Shown: one piece after another, positions 55,635 through 64,000 of the stretch
Position numbering within the stretch: position 1 is the stretch's first letter
Layout: each line of letters opens with the position of its first letter
NCBI GenBank assembly: GCA_947044365.1
Contig: OX345642.1
Location: 5,805,507 to 5,869,506, forward strand
Direction of reading: 5' to 3'
DNA: 64,000 bases
Source of the DNA: Petrosia ficiformis
Taxonomy: Eukaryota > Porifera > Demospongiae > Haplosclerida > Petrosiidae
The notes under the pieces: generated by a model
The model's database searches: none
Told to the model about the DNA's origin: nothing
What the model saw: the letters and a program-made list of their open reading frames with translations, nothing else
Made by a program: the position numbers and the translations under genes

Positions 55635-58600
55635 TTATATACATGTATTTACAACAGTACATATAGAAATACAAACTTGTATAGATTCCTCTTCGTCAAT
55701 GGAGTCCAACTGTTGATAGGCAACTGTGTATATCTCTAAAGCCTTAGCATGGAATAGCATCTCTGTTTGAATATACTCACCAAGAATAGTCTAAAAATGA
55801 TAAACATTCTAGTGAGAGTGAAGAATTTCTGTTAACATAACTAACACTCATTTACAACATTGTGAATTCTAAACTATAACTACATTATACATGTATGTAT
55901 TACAGTATAGGCCTACTGCAAATAACTCATTATAAGTGAAACTATCAGTACTCGAAATAACGTCCATTAATTGGGCATTTTTTGGACATTTTGCCCTGTT
56001 TGTCCAGACAAAATTGCATTTGACTGGACAAATTTTCTGATTAATAATACAACAAAATAAGTACAGTAACCTCACAGTGAGGTTAATTATTAGTCACTAG
56101 CTGTCATAGCCTAGTGGGTTAATGCTATATCTCATGAGCCTTAAATAGGTACAGTGCTGGTTACTTGTTTCAGAATTAATCATGAGCCATATTAGGTGTG
56201 TAGGTAGAATCACATCTTGACAACACAACTATAATATAGCTATGTTCTACACCACATGATTCACAAATACATGCATGTGTAATATGCAAACATGTACACG
56301 AGTGCGAAGTGCAAGAAAGATTTTCTTTATAGCTCAAAACATGGTGAGAAAATCCATTTAAATAAGTAATTGATTTGGCCAAACTTTGCAAGAAGCTATA
56401 CATACTACAAGAACATTTAAAAGTGGCAATGTTTGTGTTACCAACGACAAAGATATACTCACATCTACTGACACTCTTTATGACAATTCACTGACCTTAA
56501 TATCTTGTATCCGTTTCTTCTCAAATCCTAACATATATTCTTCCAGAGATTTAGATGATTGGTGACGCTTAAATTTAGCTTTTTGAAGATCAGTTTCAAG
56601 CTAAACAAAGGAAATAATATAATCAATATAATAATTAATAAGATACTCATTAGTCACAGCCAATGCTGAATGAATACCTGTGACTAATATATATGTATAA
56701 TGATAGTTAAGGATGTTACAATCTACAAATGATCTATATAACTGTTGTTTCTTCATAAGGATAATAGTGTACAAACTGTACATGTAACACTAACCAACTA
56801 CCTGTAAATTTAGTTTAATAATTATATACTTATTACAAACCACAGAATACGTCATGTTTAAGCGAGAACATATTCAACCTAATATAACCCTATCAATGCC
56901 TAATACTACTTATACCATATAGCCTATATAAGGTTTTCACTCTAAGGGCCTGCTATAATACATGTATGTAGGTTGGGTGATTGAAAGTGGTGGTGAGGTG
57001 GTCGTCCCTCTATCCATCGTCAAACAAGGATACAATTCTCTTCCTATTTACTGGATCTCGTATGCGTGTTCTATCCAAAGCTCTTTGTTGACTGATAACT
57101 TTAGCTCTGTCATTATGACATGACTTCAGTTCATCCTAGGATTATAAATCAATCAATGACACATCACAACAGGTTTATAGTACTTACTTTTGCTTTACGA
57201 CAATTACTCTCATACTCCACAAGAGGCTTCACTACTTTTGCTTCCATTCTATCAATCTATGTGGTATACCATCATATAAAAACTCATTCATATAGACAGA
57301 AAAGAGGCAGACAGACAAACAAAGACACACTCACTGTCTCAATCTTGATCTCTGTCACAAGACACAGACACACATACACATAGACACAGGTACACGCACA
57401 CACACACAGATACACACACACACACAGTCACAAACACACACATAGACAGACACACATACAGATGCATACAGACACACATACACACCTGAGCATGTCTATA
57501 GTCCTCTAAACCACGAAAACAGTCTGCCACTCCTTGTAATGCTTGTTTTACAGAACCTGTTTCAATACCAGTCATATCCTATACATATGTGTGTGTATAG
57601 ATTTAGAGGTACACAGTCACATTATGCATGACCACATATATAATAACAGTGTAAGGCGTACCCAGTGATGTGGAAACAGCCAGTCATTACAGGACATTAG
57701 CTAGTGAATGTCCTGTAAATTGAAACTAAACTGTATATACAAAGTATGTGGGGAGCAGGACAAGAGTGGTGAAAATAGGTCAAAATGTCCAGTAATTGGC
57801 TCAATATTTCCACACCCCCCAGATATACCTTCAATAAATCATTATCATATTGTCAGGCCCACAAGGTCATATAAAGTGTCTATTCCCATTGCAATGTAAC
57901 GAGTATATTTATCTGCAGTGAAGACGACATACATGTATAAACTCATAATTATAATAGTAATGTTTGAGTTGGGTTGGTAGGCAAGAGGTGGGGGATGAGT
58001 TATTGATAATTTAGTTGATCCCTACTAGGTAAAATATTAACCCTATGATTAATAATGATTGCTGTAAGACTAGTCAGTTAACATGAACTCACAGGATCTT
58101 AAGATTAACAAGCCAAACAAGTGAAGCAAGTGGACTCCAGGATTCTCCATGAATCTAGTGATGTCCACGTTTGCCATCAAAACTATGATTACTTTGATAT
58201 TGATTGAAACCTACCTCCTAAACTCAACCCTAAATTCACAAGACTTTGATAGTATTCTTGGATAGTGTGAGCTGATACTGGCACCCAGAGTTTTCGATAA
58301 GTTTTGCAGCTTGAGCCAAATTGGCTCAAAAAAGGTTATTATGTGCACCGTTGAGAATACATCTTGAGCCAATTAACTAAGAGTTAATGCTGTTAGCGAC
58401 AATATAATAATAATTAACTGCGCCACTGGCCCAAAGAGAGAACTGTGCAGTGCCAAATAAGAAGCTTTGGGCCAATGGTGTGCCATATGAGCTTATCAAA
58501 AACATTGGTGGCACCTGAATAGATTTTGATAATTTATCTCCTTTATCTCTCGTTAGAGCAAGTTTTCTAGTCATACCTCCCATACACATTGATAAAGCTG

Positions 58601-58750
58601 AGAAGTTCCTTTCTGTGTGAGCAATACGATCTTCATGAAATTTCTCTTCTGCTATCAACCTGTGTATAGGGTGGGGTTGTAATGCATATACACATACACA
58701 AACACAACTTACTCCACTTTCATCTCTTCTGCTGAAATATGTACAGCCAT
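55635..58750 (-). CDS. CIBAR1: CIBAR (FAM92) BAR-domain protein
   Basis: Membrane-curving BAR-domain protein that in vertebrates binds CBY1 (Chibby) at the ciliary base. Seven exons on the minus strand: 58713-58750, 58515-58659, 57486-57578, 57188-57256, 57034-57123, 56496-56600 and 55635-55790. All phases agree and give 231 residues. Recognisable family segments are HTERNFSALSMCMGGMTRKL near the N terminus, RMEAKVVKPLVEYES, the helix with EKKRIQDIK, and TEMLFHAKALEIYTVAYQQL near the C terminus. Vertebrate proteins are about 290 residues; the shortfall is in the C-terminal tail after the BAR domain. I cannot separate CIBAR1 from CIBAR2; a pre-duplication ortholog is likely. A MITE lies directly at the exon 2 donor, and start codons of this gene and PGLS are 92 bp apart. 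Confidence 0.85.
57361..57485. repeat. CA-rich microsatellite (CIBAR intron)
   Basis: Imperfect CACACA/CATACA/CAGACA run directly adjoining the donor of the exon 57486-57578. The 78-codon minus ORF here is exon plus microsatellite. Confidence 0.85.
58286..58507. mobile_element. 222 bp hAT-type MITE at a CIBAR splice donor
   Basis: Same family as 300-522, with ends CAGAGTTTTCGATAAG and CTTATCAAAAACATTG. Flanks ctggcacc (58278-58285) and gtggcacc (58508-58515) are 7 of 8 identical. The right copy of the duplication overlaps the last base of CIBAR exon 2 and supplies its GTGCCA donor. Confidence 0.8.
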
Positions 58751-58842
58751 AGTTTCAGTAATTTTGAAACTAAAATCAGGCTTTAAAGGGTTAAAATTAA
58801 TCGCTTATTTTAACCCTCATATCAGCCCTGAGCCCTGCAGAA
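58751..58842. promoter_or_regulatory. Bidirectional promoter CIBAR / PGLS
   Basis: Only 92 bp separate the two divergent start codons, so both 5' leaders and the core promoters must fit here or overlap the genes. No TATA box is visible; ttttaacc and its complement ggttaaaa form a small inverted repeat around 58789-58816. Confidence 0.55.
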
Positions 58843-59565
58843 ATGGCGAAAGGACATCTGCACATCCTCAACAATACAGATGAGATTCAGAAATATCTGA
58901 CAGACAAGGTTTTAGAAATTGCAGATAAAGCTGTTCAAGATCATGGCTTTTTTTCAATAGGGATTTCAGGTGGCAGTGTTGCTAAGATTCTCTGTAGAGG
59001 CCTCGTTGAAAGCATAGTTGATTGGACTAAATGGAGGGTGTTCTTTTGCGATGAGAGACACGTGCCTCTTGATATTGCTGAAAGTACATACAACCTGTAC
59101 AACACAGAATGGTTTAAAAAAATTGATTTCCCAGATGAGCACGTTTTTAAGATAAACCCTGATGTCAATGTAGATGATGCTGCTGAAGATTACATTGCAA
59201 AAATCAGGACAGTCTTCCCGGGAGATGCTATACCCTCGTTAGATTTTGTGCTTTTAGGTATGGGACCCGATGGACACACTTGTTCACTCTTTCCTGGGCA
59301 TCCTGGGCTTGAAGAGACATCAAAATTGGTCATCCCCATTCCTGATAGCCCAAAGCCCCCACCAAGACGTATCACTTTAACATTTCCAGTACTGAATGCA
59401 GCAAAGCACGTCTATTTTATAGTTACAGGACGAAGCAAAGTCGATACAATCAAAGAGATCTTGGAAACAGATAGTCCACTTCCAGCAGCTCAAGTTCATC
59501 CAGTAAGTGGAGAATTACACTGGCTACTTGATACTGAAGCAGCTGATAAACTAACCAACAAATAA
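58843..59565 (+). CDS. PGLS: 6-phosphogluconolactonase
   Basis: Cytosolic enzyme of the oxidative pentose phosphate pathway that hydrolyses 6-phosphogluconolactone to 6-phosphogluconate, between G6PD and PGD. Intronless, 240 residues (human 258). Family signatures are SIGISGGSVAKIL (residues ~38-50), WRVFFCDERHVP (~67-78) and LLGMGPDGHTCSLFPGHPGL (~138-157), the last with the catalytic-site His of the GPDGH motif. The ATG used is the first in frame after the short shared promoter. The gene ends 71 bp from the HEATR3-like stop codon on the other strand, so the 3' untranslated regions probably overlap. Confidence 0.93.
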   Translation: MAKGHLHILNNTDEIQKYLTDKVLEIADKAVQDHGFFSIGISGGSVAKILCRGLVESIVDWTKWRVFFCDERHVPLDIAESTYNLYNTEWFKKIDFPDEHVFKINPDVNVDDAAEDYIAKIRTVFPGDAIPSLDFVLLGMGPDGHTCSLFPGHPGLEETSKLVIPIPDSPKPPPRRITLTFPVLNAAKHVYFIVTGRSKVDTIKEILETDSPLPAAQVHPVSGELHWLLDTEAADKLTNK

Positions 59566-59636
59566 CATTCATTAATAATTATTAGTGTATTTTCATGAAA
59601 CAATGATTTTCATAAAAAAGTAATTTTTCCCATTAA

Positions 59637-61025
59637 TTAGAAATATTTGTCAATTTGTTTTGATTTAACATATTCAATAAAATGTGGTAAGTTATTATGA
59701 ACTACACTACACAAAATCTTGTCTTCCTTGTTCAATGACTCTTTCTTTCTCTGGAAAAAAAAGGTCAAGTCCAGGTGACACAAATGTGGTTCTATGTACG
59801 TTAGTTAATTGAGTGAGTGGGTGTACCAAAAAAACGAGGCAGTGACAAACCTATGTGAATGTTAATTAATTGAGTGGGTGGTACCAAAAATGAGCCAGTG
59901 ACAAACCTATGTGAATGTTAATTAATTGAGTGGGTGGTACCAAAAAATGAACCAGTGACAAACCTATTTGAATGTTAATTAATTGAGTGGGTGGTACTAT
60001 AGGTTAATGTGGTTGGTTGCATGTGTGACTGTGTTCATGCATTATGCATACATGTGCATGTGTGTGTAGCATTAGTAACTTACTCTAGCTGTGATGTTAC
60101 AATGTGTCTCTTGTAGCAAGGGAACTAGATCAGGTGTAGTCAGAAAGATTAAAGGACATTCATCAGCTCCCAATAAATCAAACATCACATCAAGAGATTG
60201 AGATACAACTAATAATGAAGTGTCTTTACATATCTTTTCCTTCAGTGCTACAGATATTAACTGTGTGATATACAACATTCCTAATCCAACAGTGATTATA
60301 AACATTTGTATTTGTTCTATTTTCTTTTCCCAGCCAAATAGGTTCATGATAGTGATAAATGGTATGCTAATAATGTAGATTGTACTGCTGCAGCGGGACC
60401 CCTCTTTTCTGGATACCCTTGGGAAATGTCTTGATTAAAAGAGGTGTCCTCATTTCAGAGGTGAATTTATACTAAAAAGTACAGTTTGGGGTATCTGTAT
60501 TCTGTAAGTATCCAGAATACAGGGGTGACATAGAGGGGCTTCACCATACTTCCTAATTCCTATTTAAACTACTTTAAATATAAAAATTTCCAAATTTCCA
60601 ATAATATTTTAATTCAGAATTTATGGAAGTGCTTCTACAAAGCAACTCGTTTTAGTAATTTCAATAAACATTTGGAAACGTTCCAGTCAACATTTACACT
60701 AATTAATAGAAAGGAAAAGTTGCTATTACAGAAATCCTCACAATAATATTCAGTGTTTTCTATAGGAATTATAGTCTAGATGTAGCTATTTAACCACACA
60801 CCACATCACACTACTATTATTACTGTACACACCGGTTGGGACCAGATAATACATATATAGGCTACTGAGACAGAATTAAGTATATATGTAGAATCTGACT
60901 ACTACTCTATAGTCTGGGTAGCACATTGATACACATTATTATGTACACCCCAAGTGAGGGCTAATTAAATTCTACTAACACCCAAGTGATACTTCAGTAG
61001 TAGCAACAACCTGAAGAGAACACTG

Positions 61026-61076
<51 letters not shown>

Positions 61077-63671
61077 CTGTATTACAATAGTTACTATACC
61101 TCTATTCCTGGAGACAGTACTGATGGAATACTTTTCAATACCATTCTCCCAACACCTCCAATAGAGAAAATAGCTTCAGATCTCACTTTAGGATGATAAG
61201 CGTTCTCTGCTATCTGGAACAATACCGATAAGACATCTCCTGTTGGTAACTAAACCAAAAATAATAATAAAGAACATAATACCACATGTACATGTACATT
61301 TTCTAAGCCATGCTGGGTGATTATTTTTCTAAGCTGATTGTTATTAAGCCAGATTGGCTGCTTTAATATTTTCCAAGCCTTTTGTGGCTGTGTTTAATGA
61401 ATTTTATAAGCCATTTTAGCTTCTTGTTTGTTTGTTAATTGTTTCTACACCTATTGTTACCATGCTAGGCACATGAATTTTCATGTAACATACATGTACA
61501 CACATGAAAATTCATGTGCCTAGCATGCTAGCAAAAGGCGCAAACAAACACAACAAACATAACGAACAAACAGCCAACGAGTACAAGTACTAGCCTTCTT
61601 CAAATCTTCAAATACAAAGTACAATCAACTACTCACAAAAATGGTACATGTACATGTACTTAGTGCTACTTACACATGTAGTCATGTACATACAGTCTTA
61701 AATGGTACATGTACATGTACTTAGTGCTACTTACACATGTAGTCATGTACATACAGTCTTAAATGGTACATGTACATGTACTTAGTGCTACTTACACATG
61801 TAGTCATGTACATACAGTCTTAAATGGTACATGTACTTAGTACTACTTACATATGTAGTCATGTACATACAGTCTTAAATGGTACATGTACATGTACTTA
61901 GTACTACTTACACATGTAGTCATGTACATATAGTCTTAAATGGTACATGTACTTAGTACTACTTACACATGTAGTCATGTACATACAGTCTTAAATGGTA
62001 CATGTACATGTACTTAGTACTACTTACACATGTAGTCATGTACATATAGTCTTAAATGGTACATGTACTTAGTACTACTTACACATGTACATGTACTTAG
62101 TACTACTTACACATGTAGTCATGTACATATAGTCTTAAATGGTACATGTACATGTACTTAGTACTACTTACACATGTAGTCATGTACATACAGTCTTAAA
62201 TGGTACATGTACATGTACTTAGTACTACTTACACATGTAGTCATGTACATACAGTCTTAAATGGTACATGTACATGTACTTAGTACTACTTACACATGTA
62301 GTCATGTACATACAGTCTTAAATGGTACATGTACATGTACTTAGTACTACTTACACATGTAGTCATGTATATTTTGAGGTAAGGCTTTGCGATATATCAA
62401 TAATAGTAATTATCACGATATATTTGAAAATATTGTTATTTACTATTTCCATTTAAGAAATATTGGTAGTATTGAAATTTCAATAAACCGAAATTAAAAT
62501 TTACGGTATACCGAAATACATATGGTATACAATTAAGAACGTTAGACAAACGTTTGGGAAACGTTGGAAGGTGAGTATAGGATTTAAGTTGAAGTGTGTG
62601 TATAGAAAATCTGTCGTGAAATTTGTGATGGCTGTCTCTGGAGAGGAAGAATTAGTTCAATCATAATTCATTTTCTTAGTTACATGAAATTTTAATAAAC
62701 ACTTTTCAACAATTAATTTTATCAATATTTAGAGAGGTATTTTGAATATCAAATATCGTGATATCTGTTATGTCAATATCACAAAGCCTTATTTTGAGGT
62801 GATCATGAATGTGATACACTTACACTTATATCTGCTTCACTGCACTTTTTAGACACAACAAAGATAGCTTTAAACAAAGTCAGAATGATATTTGTATCAC
62901 AAGTTGGAAATGATGCATATTCTAAAATGAAGTGAAATAAAAAGAAAGGCTTATATACATGTACATGTACATGTATATGTTTGTATATGAAAATGTACAC
63001 ATACATTTATGAATAAACTCTTAAGCTAAATTAATAGTGTTGTTTTAGATAAGGCTCATACAGTTTAACACAGCAGCTTAAAGTTAGTTCACATAATGAC
63101 ACAAAGGTCTTGGCATCATTTCAATGCATTGTAAGATACATGTATGCTTCCTTCAATGTTGCCAGACGCAACATAACATGAGGATAGAATTTGATTCTAT
63201 CTTTGTAACAGCTATGTTGCAATCAGTTTTATCGCAACACAACAGGCTTTGCATCACTATGTGAACCCAGCCTGTCTTCTCTTGCTCAATTAGCTCACGT
63301 CACTCTACCAAAAATACAAATATGACTTGCAGTTTTCTACTGTACATTTCATTTTCCATTGCTTTCTTTCTTTCTTTCTTTCTTTCTCTCTTTCTACATC
63401 TCCTATAACATCATGTACATATAGGTGTTCAGTTAGTTTACATGTATATATTACTGTACTACTTACCAGAATTAAACTTAACTATTTGCAGTAACCCAGA
63501 CCAGAGAAGAGCTATCCCCTCTGTTCCTGTACTACTTACCAGAATTAAACTTAACTATTTGCAGTAACCCAGACCAGAGAAGAGCTATCCCCTCTGTTCC
63601 TCCCCAAATATCCAAAGGGAATGTAGACACAATATTAATAGTAGTTTCCAATGCTCCACTTTGTACTAAAT
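59637..63671 (-). CDS. HEATR3: HEATR3-like protein, 3' part (5' end beyond window)
   Basis: HEAT/armadillo-repeat protein; HEATR3 (yeast Syo1 group) is a chaperone-adaptor for nuclear import of ribosomal protein uL18/RPL5. Five exons read on the minus strand: 63540-63671, 62824-62921, 61100-61249, 60084-60260 and 59637-59750, with matching phases. The match to HEATR3 is best at the C terminus: LLVVSQSLDVMFDLLGAD corresponds to LVVAGEALDALFDVFAD, and the last exon RKKESLNKEDKILC...FIEYV follows the human end. The earlier exon VRSEAIFSIGGVGRMVL fits a HEAT repeat. Assignment rests on remembered family sequence. Introns contain a 61 bp minisatellite, a hAT MITE and a duplicated exon piece at 63467-63526. 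Confidence 0.7.
59795..60003. repeat. ~58 bp minisatellite, 3-4 copies (HEATR3 intron)
   Basis: Tandem units of gtgacaaacctatgtgaatg plus ttaattaattgagtgggtgg and a taccaaaaa spacer of variable length. It lies in the last intron of the HEATR3-like gene. Confidence 0.85.
61027..61074. repeat. (CA)n microsatellite
   Basis: Uninterrupted run of about 24 CA dinucleotides in a HEATR3-like intron, 26 bp from the exon ending at 61100. Confidence 0.95.
61461..61527. repeat. Perfect 26 bp inverted repeat (HEATR3 intron)
   Basis: The arms 61461-61486 and 61502-61527 (beginning catgctaggcacatgaattt) are exact complements around a 15 nt loop. The stem is shorter than a typical animal microRNA precursor. 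It may be the core of a small palindromic element. Confidence 0.9.
61638..62368. repeat. 61 bp minisatellite, ~12 copies (HEATR3 intron)
   Basis: Units combine a palindromic tacatgtacatgta core, cttagtactacttacacatg and tagtcatgtacatacagtct. Some units lack one catgta step, giving 55 bp variants, and one partial unit at ~62085 is truncated. The tagtac/acatgta content recalls the ESRP-intron satellites. Confidence 0.9.
62380..62791. mobile_element. 412 bp hAT-type MITE with exact 8 bp target duplication
   Basis: Ends TAAGGCTTTGCGATAT and ATATCACAAAGCCTTA are inverted repeats with one mismatch. TTTTGAGG flanks both sides (62372-62379 and 62792-62799). It lies next to the 61 bp minisatellite and 32 bp from the exon at 62824. 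No ORF. Confidence 0.88.
63350..63423 (+). mobile_element. SINE-like repeat tail fragment
   Basis: The (CTTT)n run followed by ctctttctacatctcctata and acatcatgta matches the inverse of the start of the repeats at 9281 and 9558. Only the tail is present. Confidence 0.65.
63467..63526 (-). pseudogene. Tandem copy of the 3' half of a HEATR3-like exon
   Basis: A 73 bp segment covering the last 60 bp of the exon 63540-63671 plus its GTAAGT donor is repeated directly downstream. The copy is preceded by tacag and followed by GTAAGT, so it looks like a complete 60 bp exon with symmetric phase 1 borders. The 13 bp between the copies is too short to be spliced as an intron, and reading through gives a stop (GGT AAG TAG). 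It is probably not used as a separate exon. Confidence 0.75.
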
Positions 63672-64000
63672 CTATACTATAGAGATTCAATATTAATAAT
63701 AATTATGCATATGTACAGTGTTCTGCCCAGGATATTTAGAGTGGTGGTTGAATTCTAACTTGCATTTAGTATTTTACTCGGTATATAGTTAATTCTGTCT
63801 CACTAGCCAATATATACAGTATGTATTATCTGGAGATGGTTAATTCATCTGAGTGGTGGTTATTCTCGAACAGTGTGGGCAGAACACTGTATTTATTTTA
63901 TTTCTAATATCCATTATCCAGTAATTGTTTTATTTCTTGCTCTGTATTGAGGTATTGAGGTATTGAGGTCATGATGATTGTCTCAATACAGAGCAAGAAA
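63672..64000. other. HEATR3-like intron or upstream sequence, with terminal inverted repeat
   Basis: No exon recognised. 63718-63890 resembles 55460-55620. The arms 63933-63951 and 63982-64000 (tttcttgctctgtattgag and its complement) are exact inverse repeats flanking three ggtattga repeats; this may be one end of an element cut by the window edge. Confidence 0.5.

Noticed and set aside
55960..56050. Possible inverted-repeat element around tggacattttgcc
   Set aside because: Short repeated tggaca/tgtcca motifs without definable ends; lies in a CIBAR intron.
60390..60545. Possible MITE (gggacccctctt...agaggggctt) in a HEATR3-like intron
   Set aside because: Some inverted complementarity between the ends, but no clear terminal repeat or target duplication, so not annotated.

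Overview
The window looks like nuclear DNA of an early-branching animal, most likely a demosponge. The reasons are AT-rich sequence, spliced genes with GT-AG introns that are often short, tightly packed metazoan genes, a sponge-type 2-5A synthetase (OAS) gene and large EGF-repeat receptor genes. The organism call is inference; no marker here fixes the species.

Layout. 1-20470 has no protein gene that I can support. It is a decayed 8-9 kb segmental tandem repeat (units starting near 1, 8320 and 17372) full of MITEs, minisatellites and tRNA-derived repeats. Spread through it on the + strand are about 18 copies of a compact transcription unit: a conserved upstream element, a TATA box, a variable body of roughly 55-80 nt, then in 12 copies an Sm-site sequence (AATTTTTGG/A) followed directly by a short hairpin. 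This is the architecture of Sm-class small nuclear RNA genes with non-identical 5' parts, and it is the best candidate for something undescribed. 20983-21597 is a 615 bp transposon-like element with ~165 bp inverted ends. 21717-30874 holds an ESRP/fusilli-type splicing factor (nine exons seen, four RRMs), its introns swollen by minisatellites and hAT MITEs. 31559-41624 and 43034-48085 are tandem paralogous single-pass membrane receptors: signal peptide, short Cys segment, cadherin-like domain, EGF array, TM helix and a conserved tail. The first has 36 near-identical 120 bp EGF units; the second has 24 varied EGFs. The duplication carried along a fragment of the ESRP last exon (42107-42183). 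49722-50904 is OAS, 51562-52866 (-) mitochondrial Phe-tRNA synthetase, 53384-54706 an RBM12/hnRNP-F-like three-RRM protein, 55635-58750 (-) a CIBAR/FAM92 BAR-domain protein, 58843-59565 6-phosphogluconolactonase, and 59637 to the window end (-) the 3' part of a HEATR3-like gene.

The right-hand genes are mostly housekeeping and are arranged in divergent or convergent pairs: CIBAR and PGLS start codons are 92 bp apart, and PGLS and HEATR3 ends are 71 bp apart. No operon or single shared pathway is apparent. RNA-related functions recur (two RRM proteins, OAS, the Sm-type RNA units), but proximity is the only link. Intron-exon structures were deduced by reading splice sites, phase and protein similarity by eye. 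Family names come from recognised motifs and remembered family sequence, not from a search.
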